This document shows, piece after piece, positions 40,541-48,920 of a stretch of 64,000 bases of DNA. The DNA is from CALAED01 sp036378315 (lineage in GTDB: Bacteria > Actinomycetota > Actinomycetes > Streptosporangiales > Streptosporangiaceae). How positions within the stretch are numbered: the stretch's first letter is position 1; each line of letters begins with the position of its first letter. Below the pieces are notes generated by a model, which saw only the letters and a list, made by a program, of their open reading frames with translations, was not told the DNA's origin and made no database searches. The position numbers were made by a program, and so were the translations under genes. The stretch is taken from positions 1-64,000 of the forward strand of contig DASUWU010000087.1 of assembly GCA_036378315.1 (NCBI GenBank), written 5' to 3'.

Positions 40541-41142
40541 TGCCCGCCACCGGCCGGCCGGCATCGGCGCCCCACGCACCAGCACGGCCGGCGCCCGGAC
40601 GGCCCGCCGCCGCCCAACCCGAACGGCCGGCCGAGACGATGCGCTTCCGGCAGGCGTTCCGGCGGGTGCCCGCTCCGGTCGCGGTCCTTCTCGTCCACGC
40701 CGAAGGCGGCGGCATCCTCGGCCTCACCTGCACCTCGGCGGCATCCCTTTCGGCCGATCCGCCGATGGCGGTGGTATGCGTGGACGACAAGACGGGGGTC
40801 ACGCACGCGATCCGGCAGGCCGGCAGGTTCAGCGTCAACTTCCTGGCCGCCGACCGGGCGGAGTGGGCGCACGCGTTCTCCTCCCGGGGGCGGCGGCTCG
40901 ACGCGCTCGCCGGCGTCGTCGGCACCGGCCGTACCGAGGTCCCGGTCCTGCGGACGGGGACCACCTCCGTGCTCGAATGCGGCGTCGCGGCGATCCACAG
41001 CGGCGGCGACCACTGGATCGTGTGCGGCCTGGTGTCTCACGCCCGCTTCCAGGCCGACACCGAACCTCTCATCTACCTCGCGGGCCGGTACGGCGTCTTC
41101 GCCGGCGACCCGAGCCCACTCCCACCACACAGCGGCGGCTGA
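40540..41142 (+). CDS. Flavin reductase domain protein (HpaC/FMN_red-like)
   Basis: Protein of 200 residues with a Pro/Ala-rich first 30 residues. The flavin-reductase-like split-barrel domain follows: MRFRQAFRRVPAPVAVLLV, LGLTCTSAASLSADPPMAVVCVD, GRFSVNFLAADRAEWAHAFS, and a C-terminal HWIVCGLVSHARF. Such proteins use NAD(P)H to make FMNH2 or FADH2 for a two-component monooxygenase. The LLM-type monooxygenase 6 kb downstream is the obvious partner. Start ATG 40540 shares its A with the ApbE stop codon. Confidence 0.85.
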   Translation: MPATGRPASAPHAPARPAPGRPAAAQPERPAETMRFRQAFRRVPAPVAVLLVHAEGGGILGLTCTSAASLSADPPMAVVCVDDKTGVTHAIRQAGRFSVNFLAADRAEWAHAFSSRGRRLDALAGVVGTGRTEVPVLRTGTTSVLECGVAAIHSGGDHWIVCGLVSHARFQADTEPLIYLAGRYGVFAGDPSPLPPHSGG

Positions 41143-41186
41143 CGACCCGATCCGCGCGGCACCGCCGTTCGATCTAAGGACTCTCG

Positions 41187-42266
41187 ATGAACAGACCTCA
41201 TCGGCATCTCATCGCCATCGTGGCGCTCTGCTCGACCCTCATCGCGCCGGCCGCCTGCAAGGCCGCCGGTGGCTCGTCCACCACGAAGTCGGGTGGGCTG
41301 ACCGTCATCAGGATCGGCTCGGAGAAGGTGACGTCCGACGCCGGCATCTTCATGGCGGACCATCTCGGATACTTCAAGAAGGTCGGCCTGAAGGTGCAGT
41401 ACGTGCGCCTGGCCAACGCCCCGGCGATCACGAACGCGCTCGCCACCGGGGACCTCGAGGTCGCCGGCGCCTCGCTCGCCCCCGGCGTCTTCTCCTCGTT
41501 GAACAGCGGCCTCGACATCCGGCTCGTCGGCGACAAGCAGAGCATCAGGCCCGGCGTCTCGGCGACCCGCTTCGCGGTCAAGCCGCAGTACGACAAGGGC
41601 AACATCAAGGCGACGCTGCAGGCCCTGCGCGGGAAGCGGATCGCCGTCCACAGCAAGCTGTCCATCCAGGTCTTCATGCTGAACAACCTGCTGGCCAGGA
41701 ACGGCATGTCCCTGAACGACTTCAAGATCGTGCCAGTGCTGTCACCCGACCAGATCAGCGCCTTCAAGGGCGGCTCGATCGACGCCGCGGTGATGTTGGA
41801 GCCCTTCCTCACGCAGGGCGTCCGGCTCGGCCTCGTGAAGATGGCCTCCGACATGACCGAGGGCACGCCGCAGTCGGGAGAGGTGCTGACCGGCCTGCTG
41901 TACGGCAAGAAGCTCATCGAGGACAAGAAGCTCGGCGACGACTTCATGCTCGCGTACATGCGCGGCGTACGGGCCTACAACGACGCGGTCTTCGGCGGCA
42001 AGGACAAGGACAAGGCCTTCGACATCATCGCCAAGGAGACCGCCAAGCCACTCGACCTGGTGAAGAACACCTTCCCCTGCGGCCTCGAGCCCGACCAGCA
42101 GCTCGACGTGGCGTACCTGAAGAAGCTGCAGGACTTCTATGTCGGCCAGCGTCTCCTCACCCGGCCCGCCGACGTCTCCAAGCTCGTGGACACCTCGTAC
42201 GCCGACCACGCGCGCGCGAAGCTCGGACCGTACAAGGCCGCCGGCGGCTCCGGCGGCACCGGCTGA
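41187..42266 (+). CDS. ABC transporter substrate-binding lipoprotein, NMT1/SsuA-TauA type
   Basis: Extracytoplasmic binding protein of 359 residues. The signal peptide MNRPHRHLIAIVALCSTLIA ends in lipobox APAACKA. The type II periplasmic-binding fold shows IRIGSEKVTSDAGIFMADHLGYFKKVGLKV, NALATGDLEVAGASLAPG, LRGKRIAVHSKLS and GSIDAAVMLEPF, as in nitrate, sulfonate, taurine and thiamine-precursor receptors. Start ATG 41187 with AAGGA upstream. With the next two genes it forms a complete importer. The solute is probably the cluster's growth substrate, an organic anion or heterocycle, but cannot be named. Confidence 0.9.
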   Translation: MNRPHRHLIAIVALCSTLIAPAACKAAGGSSTTKSGGLTVIRIGSEKVTSDAGIFMADHLGYFKKVGLKVQYVRLANAPAITNALATGDLEVAGASLAPGVFSSLNSGLDIRLVGDKQSIRPGVSATRFAVKPQYDKGNIKATLQALRGKRIAVHSKLSIQVFMLNNLLARNGMSLNDFKIVPVLSPDQISAFKGGSIDAAVMLEPFLTQGVRLGLVKMASDMTEGTPQSGEVLTGLLYGKKLIEDKKLGDDFMLAYMRGVRAYNDAVFGGKDKDKAFDIIAKETAKPLDLVKNTFPCGLEPDQQLDVAYLKKLQDFYVGQRLLTRPADVSKLVDTSYADHARAKLGPYKAAGGSGGTG

Positions 42267-42309
42267 TCGCAGGAGCCCGGAGCAGAGAGCAGGGAGCAGG
42301 GAGTTGGTC

Positions 42310-43257
42310 ATGAAGAGTCCAGACGACCCGGCCGTCCGGATCCAGGGCCTGACAAAGGTCTTCCTCGGCCGTAACGGCACGGCGGTGCACGCGCTGCAGG
42401 ACGTCGACCTAGAGGTGAACCGCGGCGAGGTCGTGGCGGTGATCGGGCCGAGCGGCTGTGGAAAGACCACACTGCTCCGCGTGCTCGCCGGCCTGGACAC
42501 GACCTACGAGGGCCACGTCCAGTGGGACGTCACCGGCGAACCCGGCGCCGGCGGCAACGCCCGCTCCGGCGGCGCCCGCGGGGGGCGGGCGCCGCGGGAC
42601 CGGCTGACCAGCGCGACGGTCTTCCAGGCCGACTCGACGCTGCCGTGGCTGACGGTCGAGCGCAACGTCAGGCTCGGTCTTTGCCGGTTGCGGCTGGACC
42701 GCCGCGCGGCCGACGCGCGGGTGCACGACGTGCTGCACCTGGTCGGTCTGCGGGACTTTCCCCGCGCCTACCCGCATGAGCTGTCGGGCGGCATGCGCCA
42801 GCGCGTCGCCATCGCCCGCGCACTGGCCACCCGGCCGCACCTGCTGCTCATGGACGAGCCGCTGGCCGCGCTGGACGCGCAGACCAGGATCGTCATGCAG
42901 CAAGAACTGATCAACATCTGGCGGGAGACCCACTCGACGGTCGTGTACGTGACCCACGACATCGAGGAGGCCGTCACCGTGGCCGACCGGGTGGTCGTGC
43001 TGTCGGCCAGGCCCGGCCGGGTGCGCCTGGTCCGTACCACGCCCACCACGGGCGCCAGCGTCACCGACCTGCGCAGGGAACGCGCCTTCGGCGACCTCGT
43101 GGTGGAACTGTGGAACGCGATCGCCGACGAAGTGGGCATCTCCCTGTCGCCCGCCGGATCCTCGTCACCCGCCGGATCCTCGTCACCCGCCGGCCCGTCG
43201 GCACCGGCCGGCCACGCGTCACCGGCCGGTCCCTCGACGAAGGCGGGTGCGGCATGA
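42310..43257 (+). CDS. ABC transporter ATPase, SsuB/TauB type, with repetitive C-terminal tail
   Basis: ATPase of 315 residues. Walker A is VIGPSGCGKTTLLRVLAGL, Q-loop ATVFQADSTLPWLTVERN, signature HELSGGMRQRVAIARAL, Walker B HLLLMDEPLAALD and switch His in YVTHDIEEAV. A Gly/Arg-rich insertion of about 20 residues lies before the Q-loop. The last 40 residues are repeats of SPAGSS and PAGP units, encoded by an 18-bp tandem repeat, and are absent from normal SsuB. Start ATG 42310. The stop overlaps the permease start (ATGA at 43254). Confidence 0.9.
   Translation: MKSPDDPAVRIQGLTKVFLGRNGTAVHALQDVDLEVNRGEVVAVIGPSGCGKTTLLRVLAGLDTTYEGHVQWDVTGEPGAGGNARSGGARGGRAPRDRLTSATVFQADSTLPWLTVERNVRLGLCRLRLDRRAADARVHDVLHLVGLRDFPRAYPHELSGGMRQRVAIARALATRPHLLLMDEPLAALDAQTRIVMQQELINIWRETHSTVVYVTHDIEEAVTVADRVVVLSARPGRVRLVRTTPTTGASVTDLRRERAFGDLVVELWNAIADEVGISLSPAGSSSPAGSSSPAGPSAPAGHASPAGPSTKAGAA
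43150..43185 (+). repeat. Two perfect 18-bp tandem repeats inside the ATPase gene, followed by degenerate copies
   Basis: CCCGCCGGATCCTCGTCA occurs at 43150-43167 and 43168-43185, then decays through about 43235. Each unit encodes six residues (PAGSSS in frame), so copy-number change would lengthen or shorten the tail without shifting the frame. Confidence 0.85.
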
Positions 43258-44114
43258 CGACCGGTTCGAGCGTGCGCGACACCCCGGTGAAGTCGGCGAC
43301 CATGGCCTTCGGCGACTCGGTCGAGCGGCTGCGGCGCCGCCGCACCGGTGAACAGCGCAAGCGGCTCGCGTGGGCGATCCTCACTCCGGTGACGTTGCTC
43401 GCCATCTGGGAGATCGCCACCCGCGTCGGGGTGCTCGACGCCAGGTTCTTCCCGCCGCCACTGAAGATCATCTCCGACTCGTTCGGGTTCCTGACCGACC
43501 CGCAGCTGAGGCATGAGCTGCTCCACAACCTCGGCGAGTCGGGAACCCGGCTGATCGCCGGCTTCGTCATCGGCACCTGCGCCGGCCTCGCGGTCGGGCT
43601 CGCGATGGGCCTCCACCCCGTCACCCGCTACGCACTGAGCGGGGTGATCAATGCCTCGTACCCGCTGCCGAAGCTGACCCTGTTTCCATTGATGATCATC
43701 TTCTTCGGCATCGGGAACATGAGCATGATCGCGCTCATCGCGCTGGGCGTGTTCTTCATGGTGTGCATCAACACGACCTCGGGCGTCATCTACAGCAGCC
43801 CGATCTACGACGACGTGGCGCGCTCCTACGAGCTGCCCCGGCTGGTACGGCTACGGCTCATCACCATCCCGGCCGCCATCCCGTCGGTGATCAGCGGCCT
43901 GCGGCTCGCTTTCGGCCAGGCGCTGATCATCCTCGTCTCGACGGAGTTCGTGTCGGGGAACGGCGGGATCGGCTACCTGATCTGGAACTCGTGGCAGGTG
44001 CTCGACGTCCCGATGATGTTCGTCGGGCTGACCATCGTCGGCCTGACCGGATGGCTCGTCTCGGTCGGCATCAACCGGCTGGGCAGGACGCTCGCCCCGT
44101 GGCAGTCCGACTGA
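43254..44114 (+). CDS. ABC transporter permease, SsuC/TauC type
   Basis: Inner-membrane protein of 286 residues with about six hydrophobic segments. The first is LAWAILTPVTLLAIWEIAT. DARFFPPPLKIISDSF is the usual loop of this family, and the EAA-type loop lies around YELPRLVRLRLITIPAAIPSVISGLRLAFG. Start ATG 43254 overlaps the ATPase stop. Forms the importer with the upstream binding protein and ATPase. Confidence 0.92.
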   Translation: MTTGSSVRDTPVKSATMAFGDSVERLRRRRTGEQRKRLAWAILTPVTLLAIWEIATRVGVLDARFFPPPLKIISDSFGFLTDPQLRHELLHNLGESGTRLIAGFVIGTCAGLAVGLAMGLHPVTRYALSGVINASYPLPKLTLFPLMIIFFGIGNMSMIALIALGVFFMVCINTTSGVIYSSPIYDDVARSYELPRLVRLRLITIPAAIPSVISGLRLAFGQALIILVSTEFVSGNGGIGYLIWNSWQVLDVPMMFVGLTIVGLTGWLVSVGINRLGRTLAPWQSD

Positions 44115-44175
44115 GGCCACGCGGCGGCCGCGCGACCGGCGAACTCGACAAAGCCCCAAGAGACGAAAGGCGGAT

Positions 44176-45075
44176 ATGAAGCAACCCGAGGAACACACGA
44201 TCGACGCCGGCGGGTTCACCACGCACTATCTGGAGTCGGTTCCCGAGGGCGAGCCTGAGGCGACGGTCGTCCTGGTGCACGAGGGTGCGATCGGCGCGGA
44301 CGCCAGGACCTGCTGGAGCGGCGTCATGCCGCTGCTCGCCGAGCGCTATCGCGTCCTCGCCCCCGATCTGCTCGGCTACGGCGACTCGGCGAAGGTCGTC
44401 TACCTGGACCGGCAGCCGTACGACTTCCGCATCGACCACCTCGCGGCGTTCTGCGAAGCCGTCGGGGTGGGCCCGGAAGGCGCCCACTTCGCCGGGCACT
44501 CCTTCGGCGGCTCGCTCGTGCTGCGGACCCTCGCCGCGCCGTCCCCGCGGCTCCCCGCGCGCAGCGGCGTCAGCATCTCGGGTTCCGGCGGCCCGTGGCG
44601 GACGCCGGCGGCCACCCAGGAGCTGGGCCGGTTCGACGGGACGGAGCGGGACATCCGCCGGATGCTGACGATCATGGTCGACGACTTCCCCGGCTTCGAG
44701 GACAACGTCCGGCTGCGCTACGCCAACACCAGAAAGCCCGGCCATGTCGAGGCATGCCTGGCGCTCCGGTTGAAGCACCCCGCGCCGATCCCGGCAGCGG
44801 GCGCGTCCGGCGGCCGGCCCTGGCCGGCGGACCTGCGCGAGTGCCAGGTGCCTGTGATGGTCGTGGGCGGCGACCGCGACGTGCTGCTCGAACCCGGCTG
44901 GACGGACCACTTCGCGGACGCGGCGCCGCGCGTCTCCGTCCGGCGGTTGGACAGCAAGCACGCCCCCAACATCGACCGGCCGGAGATCGTCGCCGAGCTG
45001 CTGGCGCGGTTCTTCTCCACATCAGCCCCGCCGCGGCAGCGCCGCGACGAGCGCCCAGGAATGGTGCGCCGGTGA
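44176..45075 (+). CDS. Alpha/beta hydrolase (meta-cleavage-product hydrolase-like)
   Basis: Protein of 299 residues. The oxyanion region is VVLVHEGAIGADARTCW, the nucleophile elbow AGHSFGGSLVL has the catalytic Ser, the acid is in VVGGDRDVLLEPG and the His in LDSKHAPNIDRPE. The closest functional type by motif layout is hydrolases cleaving C-C bonds of ring-fission products, though esters are possible. Start ATG 44176 behind AAAGGCGG. The stop overlaps the next start (GTGA at 45072), coupling it to the carboxymuconolactone-decarboxylase-like gene. Confidence 0.87.
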   Translation: MKQPEEHTIDAGGFTTHYLESVPEGEPEATVVLVHEGAIGADARTCWSGVMPLLAERYRVLAPDLLGYGDSAKVVYLDRQPYDFRIDHLAAFCEAVGVGPEGAHFAGHSFGGSLVLRTLAAPSPRLPARSGVSISGSGGPWRTPAATQELGRFDGTERDIRRMLTIMVDDFPGFEDNVRLRYANTRKPGHVEACLALRLKHPAPIPAAGASGGRPWPADLRECQVPVMVVGGDRDVLLEPGWTDHFADAAPRVSVRRLDSKHAPNIDRPEIVAELLARFFSTSAPPRQRRDERPGMVRR

Positions 45076-45674
45076 ACGAACCGGCCGCCGGCGCCGATCG
45101 CGCCGGGCCAGGCGCCGGCCGGCTGCCCACCCTGAAGCCGGACGACCTGACTCCTGACCAGCGCGCCCTGCACAGCCGGATCATGACCGGACCGCGGCGC
45201 GAGCACGCGACGTTCTTCCCCGTGGCTGACGACGACGGAGTCCTGAGCGGCCCGTACCGGGCCATGCTGCTGAGCCCGGACGTCGGCGGGGCGCTGGAAC
45301 GCGTCGGCGTCGCGGTCAGGTACGAGTCGACCGTGCCCCCCGCCGTCCGGGAGCTCGCGATCCTGATGGTCGCGCGCCACTGCCGCTGCCAGGTCGAGTG
45401 GCGGGCGCATGAGGCGCTGGCCCGCGCGTCCGGCGTCCCCGGCGTGACGATCGAGACGCTGGCGGCCGGCGACCCGCCGACCCTGGTCGGCGACGAGGCG
45501 CGGGTGACGCACGCGTTCGTCCACGAGCTGCTCGTGGACAACCGCGTCTCGGACGAGACGTTCGGGCGCGCGGTGGCGTTGCTGTCGCTCGCCGGCGTCT
45601 TCGAGCTGATCGTGACGGTCGGTTACTACCAGATCATCGCGGGCGTGAACAACGCCTTCGATCTGTCGGGTTAG
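45072..45674 (+). CDS. Carboxymuconolactone decarboxylase (CMD/AhpD) family protein
   Basis: Protein of 200 residues with one CMD domain: PAVRELAILMVARHCRCQVEWRAHEALARASGV is the core helix pair (about residues 94-126), followed by VSDETFGRAVALLSLAGVFELIVTVGYYQII. The AhpD redox pair CxxC is not present; a CxC (HCRCQVEW) occupies a nearby position. Family members decarboxylate lactones, reduce peroxides, or act as chaperone-like oligomers. GTG 45072 overlaps the hydrolase stop. Within this cluster a role on a ring-fission or lactone intermediate is the simplest reading. Confidence 0.83.
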   Translation: MNEPAAGADRAGPGAGRLPTLKPDDLTPDQRALHSRIMTGPRREHATFFPVADDDGVLSGPYRAMLLSPDVGGALERVGVAVRYESTVPPAVRELAILMVARHCRCQVEWRAHEALARASGVPGVTIETLAAGDPPTLVGDEARVTHAFVHELLVDNRVSDETFGRAVALLSLAGVFELIVTVGYYQIIAGVNNAFDLSG

Positions 45675-45691
45675 CCGCGAAAGGCGGGGAG

Positions 45692-46549
45692 ATGAAAACC
45701 CTGGACGGGCACGCCGTCGTCGTCACCGGCGCGGGCCGCGGGCTCGGCCGCGCGTACGCGGTGCACGCCGCGCGTTCGGGCGCGGCGGTGGTCGTCAACG
45801 ACATCGACGCGGCGGCGAGCGAGCGGGTCGCCCAGGACATCAGGGCCTTCGGCGGGACGAGCGTGGCCAGCGGGCACTCCGTGGCCGACCCCGACGCCGC
45901 CGCCGAGCTGGTCGACCTGTGCGTGAGGTCCTTCGGCGCCATCGACGGCCTGGTCAACAACGCCGGCCTGTTCCACCTGGCCGATCCGTGGGCCGAGGAT
46001 CCGCGGCGCGTACGCGCGCTGGTCGAGGTCAACGTCATGGGCACCATCCAGTGCGGGCTGGCCGCGATCGCGCGGATGCGCGAGCAGGGCCGGCCGGGTT
46101 CCATCGTGAACGTCACCTCCGGCACCCATCTCGGCTTTCCCGGCGCCGCGGTCTACGGCGCCACCAAGGGCGCGGTCGCCTCGCTCACGTACGGCTGGGC
46201 ACTGGACCTGCGGGAGTCGGGCATCAGGGTCAACGCGATCTCGCCGCTCGCCGTCACCGACATGAAGCTGCCCCCGCACGAGGGGCACGCGCGCCCCGAG
46301 GAGATCGCGGCGCTGGTGACGTTCCTGCTGAGCGAGCGGGCCGCGGGCATCACCGGTCAGGTCGTCCGGCGGGACCGGCGGATGCTGGGCCTCATCAGAC
46401 ATCCCGCGATCGGGGAGATGGTCGAAGGCCCGGCGTGGGAGGTCGACGACATCGAGCGCGCCTTCCGGACGTCGCTGGGCGACCTCGAGCCCGTCGGTTA
46501 CGGGGAGCATCGCCTGATCCCGACCGGGCCCTTGAATGAAATAGAATAA
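45692..46549 (+). CDS. Short-chain dehydrogenase/reductase
   Basis: Protein of 285 residues. The cofactor motif is VVVTGAGRGLGRAYAVHAA, then NDID at the end of beta-2, the NNAG motif (LVNNAGLFHLADP), catalytic Ser in IVNVTSGTHLGF and YGATK with Tyr and Lys. The C-terminal 60 residues after TGQVVRRDRRML are longer than in a minimal SDR and contain DIERAFRTSLGDLEPVGYGE. Start ATG 45692 behind AAAGGCGGGGAG. Oxidises or reduces a hydroxyl or ketone intermediate; NAD preference is likely given the Asp after beta-2. Confidence 0.9.
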   Translation: MKTLDGHAVVVTGAGRGLGRAYAVHAARSGAAVVVNDIDAAASERVAQDIRAFGGTSVASGHSVADPDAAAELVDLCVRSFGAIDGLVNNAGLFHLADPWAEDPRRVRALVEVNVMGTIQCGLAAIARMREQGRPGSIVNVTSGTHLGFPGAAVYGATKGAVASLTYGWALDLRESGIRVNAISPLAVTDMKLPPHEGHARPEEIAALVTFLLSERAAGITGQVVRRDRRMLGLIRHPAIGEMVEGPAWEVDDIERAFRTSLGDLEPVGYGEHRLIPTGPLNEIE

Positions 46550-46569
46550 TGTTTATCATATTAAAGTAA
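46536..46569. promoter_or_regulatory. AT-rich island that may hold an internal promoter
   Basis: A run of about 34 bases (around ATGAAATAGAATAATG and TATCATATTAAAG) is almost entirely A/T in an otherwise GC-rich cluster. It overlaps the SDR stop and lies about 65 bp upstream of the next start. No exact -35/-10 pair stands out. Confidence 0.35.
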
Positions 46570-46630
46570 GGGCCTACCGCTCGCCGACGGCGGCCGGTGA
46601 GGCACAGCGAGGTAGGAGGAGAGGGTCACC

Positions 46631-47431
46631 GTGACCGAGGCCAACGGGTCCGGCGCTCCACGGCTGCTGTTCCTGCACGACGCCGACGTGCTGCCCGGGC
46701 CGCTCGGCTCCCTGCGCGAGCTGGCGGCGGAGTTCGACGTGGAGGTCCCCCGCCACCCCGGGTTCGGCACGGACATGGACGCCGCGGCCGCCGACTGGGA
46801 CTGCGTGGCCGATCTCGCCCAGCACTACCTGCACCGGCTGGAGCGCGACGAGGGCGACGCCGCAGGGCCGCTGCACCTCGCGGGGGCCGGCTTCGGCGGC
46901 TGGATCGCCCTGGAGATGGCGGTCCGCCGGCAGCGCCGGTTCGCCTCGCTCATCCTCGTCTCGCCGTACGGCGTGAAGCTGTTCGGCCGGACCGAGCGGG
47001 AGTTCGCCGACATCCTGCTGCTCGACCCCGCCGAGGTCGTCGAGCTCGGCTGGGCCGACCCGGCCGCCTGTCACGGGTTGCGCATGCCGGGCTTCCCCGC
47101 GCACCAGGACGACGCGCAGAACGAGCGGGCGTTCGCCGACCGGGCCGCGCTGGCGCGCTACGCGTGGAAGCCCTTCATGCACGACCCGCGGTTGCGGCGC
47201 TGGCTGCACATCCTGACGATCCCGACGCTCGTGGTGGCCGGCGGCGCCGACCGGCTGGTCGCGCCCGCGCACTCGAGCGCGCTGGCCGACCTCATCCCCG
47301 GGGCGCGCTACGTCGAGATCCCGGGGGCCGGGCACTACCCCTACCTCGAGACGCCGGACGCGTTCCGCCGGGCCGTGACGTCGTTCATATCCGACATCTC
47401 CGCGAACCGGAAGATTGGAGCCCGCCAGTGA
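46631..47431 (+). CDS. Alpha/beta hydrolase-fold protein with the nucleophile serine replaced by glycine
   Basis: Protein of 266 residues. The fold is recognisable from LLFLHDADVLPG, the elbow LHLAGAGFGGWIALEMA, a lid region, IPTLVVAGGADRLVAP and GAGHYPYLETPDAF. The elbow reads G-A-G-F-G where related proteins have G-x-S-x-G, so the nucleophile is Gly (codon GGC, one base from AGC). Asp and His partners are kept. It may be a pseudoenzyme, a binding protein, or use different chemistry. GTG 46631; the stop overlaps the LLM monooxygenase start (GTGA at 47428), implying joint synthesis. Confidence 0.82.
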   Translation: MTEANGSGAPRLLFLHDADVLPGPLGSLRELAAEFDVEVPRHPGFGTDMDAAAADWDCVADLAQHYLHRLERDEGDAAGPLHLAGAGFGGWIALEMAVRRQRRFASLILVSPYGVKLFGRTEREFADILLLDPAEVVELGWADPAACHGLRMPGFPAHQDDAQNERAFADRAALARYAWKPFMHDPRLRRWLHILTIPTLVVAGGADRLVAPAHSSALADLIPGARYVEIPGAGHYPYLETPDAFRRAVTSFISDISANRKIGARQ

Positions 47432-48639
47432 AGTGCTTCCACTTCAGCGAGATGCCCTATCCGTACATCTCTCCCGAGGCGGAGGAAGAGAACCGCGGCC
47501 TGAAGTACTTCATGCCCAACCGCTACTACGACCCGGCCCGCGGCTACGAGCTGTACCAGCGTTATCTGGACGAGTACGAGCTGGCCGACGAGCTCGGCCT
47601 CAACCTGATGGTCAACGAGCACCACCAGTCCGCCTCGACGTTGCACGTCTCGGCGACGCTCAGCGCGGCCTCGGTGCTGGCCAGGACGCGCAACGGACGC
47701 GTGCTCGTGCTCGGCACCCCGCTGCCGCACCGCGAGAACCCGGTGCGGGTCGCGGAGGAGGTGGCCTATCTGGACTCGATCAGCGCCGGCCGCATCGACT
47801 GCGGATTCGTGCGCGGAGTGCAGGGAGAGACGTGGCCGTCCAACCAGAACCCCGCGCACAACATGGACATGTTCATCGAGGCGCACGACCTCATCAAGGA
47901 GGCGTGGACCCGCCACGACGTGTTCTCCTGGGAGGGGCGCTTCTACCACTACCGGTACGTCAGCATCTGGCCCAGGCCCTACCAGCAGCCCCACCCGCCG
48001 ATCTGGGTGAGCGGGACCACGCGCCGGCTGGTCGAATGGACGGCGCGCCACGGATACACGCTGTGCAACCTACTCGGCACCTACGACGACACGGCGAGCT
48101 CGTTCCGGCTGTACAGGAAGACGGCGGTCGACGCCGGGCTCCCCGAGCCCTCCCCCGACAACTTCGCCTACCTGGCCTTCTGCCATGTGGCCCCCACGGA
48201 GGAACAGGCGCGGCGCTCAGGGGAGAAGCTCATGTGGTACCTGAAGCAGGGACGGTTGCGGCTGGGCGCGGCCAGCCCGCCCGGCTACTCGTCCACCACC
48301 GCCGCCGTCGCGGCGCTGCGCGGCAAGCTCGGCGAGGTGCGCAAGTACAGCTTCGAGCGCCTGGTCGACGAGGGGATCATGCTGGTCGGCACGCCGGACA
48401 CCGTGGCCAAGCAGATCCAGCGCCTCTACGAGGCGACCGGGGTCGGCAACCTCATCCTGATGAACCAGGCCGGCGAGATGACCAGCAACGAGGTCCGCGA
48501 CAGCCTGTGCCTGTTCGCGCGCGAGGTGCTCCCCGCCGTCGCGCCGATCGGCAGGGCGTGGCAGGACGACGACACCAGCTGGCGGGTCGACCGCGACCGC
48601 GGTCCGGTCGAGACCGTGCTCGCCAGCGCGCTGTCATAG
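47428..48639 (+). CDS. LLM-class (luciferase-like) flavin-dependent monooxygenase
   Basis: Protein of 403 residues of the bacterial luciferase superfamily, with a TIM-barrel. Motifs: GLNLMVNEHHQSASTLHVS (substrate/flavin loop), LGTPLPHRENPVRVAEEVAYLDSIS, GRIDCGFVRG, HPPIWVSGTT, and DEGIMLVGTPDTVAKQI near the end. Uses FMNH2 from a separate reductase, most likely the flavin reductase of this cluster, to insert oxygen. Relatives act on alkanals, sulfonates, chelators, pyrimidines and pyridine rings. GTG 47428 lies eight bases behind GGAG and overlaps the previous stop. This is the only oxygenase in the cluster and probably performs the key ring-opening or hydroxylation step. Confidence 0.9.
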   Translation: MKCFHFSEMPYPYISPEAEEENRGLKYFMPNRYYDPARGYELYQRYLDEYELADELGLNLMVNEHHQSASTLHVSATLSAASVLARTRNGRVLVLGTPLPHRENPVRVAEEVAYLDSISAGRIDCGFVRGVQGETWPSNQNPAHNMDMFIEAHDLIKEAWTRHDVFSWEGRFYHYRYVSIWPRPYQQPHPPIWVSGTTRRLVEWTARHGYTLCNLLGTYDDTASSFRLYRKTAVDAGLPEPSPDNFAYLAFCHVAPTEEQARRSGEKLMWYLKQGRLRLGAASPPGYSSTTAAVAALRGKLGEVRKYSFERLVDEGIMLVGTPDTVAKQIQRLYEATGVGNLILMNQAGEMTSNEVRDSLCLFAREVLPAVAPIGRAWQDDDTSWRVDRDRGPVETVLASALS

Positions 48640-48650
48640 CCGGATATCCG

Positions 48651-48689
48651 TCGAGCCGGATCAGTAGACGTCGAGCCGGATCAGTAGAC
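48651..48689. repeat. Two-copy 20-bp direct repeat upstream of the tautomerase gene
   Basis: TCGAGCCGGATCAGTAGAC occurs at 48651-48669 and 48671-48689, one base apart, filling the gap between the LLM monooxygenase and tautomerase genes. A ribosome site (AAGGAG) follows. Confidence 0.85.
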
Positions 48690-48707
48690 AAGGACAAGGA
48701 GCGTGGC

Positions 48708-48920
48708 ATGCCGAGGATCATCGTGCAGGCGGTCGAGGGCAGATCGCTCGAGCAGAAGCGGCGTCTCGTCCGGGCCATCACCGCAGGCGTCGTCGACGCC
48801 TTCTCGGTGTCGCCCGAGAGCGTGACCGTGGTGATCGAAGAAATACGGAAGGAACACCTCGCCAAGGCTGGGGTGCTGGCCGCCGACCGCGACGCGCACG
48901 CCGCCGGTGCGACGCAGTGA
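48708..48920 (+). CDS. 4-oxalocrotonate tautomerase-like protein
   Basis: Protein of 70 residues, normal for the 4-OT family. Pro follows the initiator Met (MPRIIVQAVEGRSLEQK), giving the catalytic N-terminal proline, and GRS supplies the Arg near position 11. The helix KRRLVRAITAGVVDAFSVSPESVTVVIEEI is typical. Ketonises 2-hydroxymuconate-like enols in ring-fission pathways. Start ATG 48708 behind AAGGAG; the stop overlaps the following SDR start (GTGA at 48917). Confidence 0.9.
   Translation: MPRIIVQAVEGRSLEQKRRLVRAITAGVVDAFSVSPESVTVVIEEIRKEHLAKAGVLAADRDAHAAGATQ

Noticed and set aside
41187..48639. Alkanesulfonate (ssuEADCB) operon
   Set aside because: An SsuABC-type importer, flavin reductase and LLM enzyme are present, but they are mixed with CMD, tautomerase, SDR and hydrolase genes. 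The LLM protein motifs do not specifically match SsuD, so sulfonate use is only one option.
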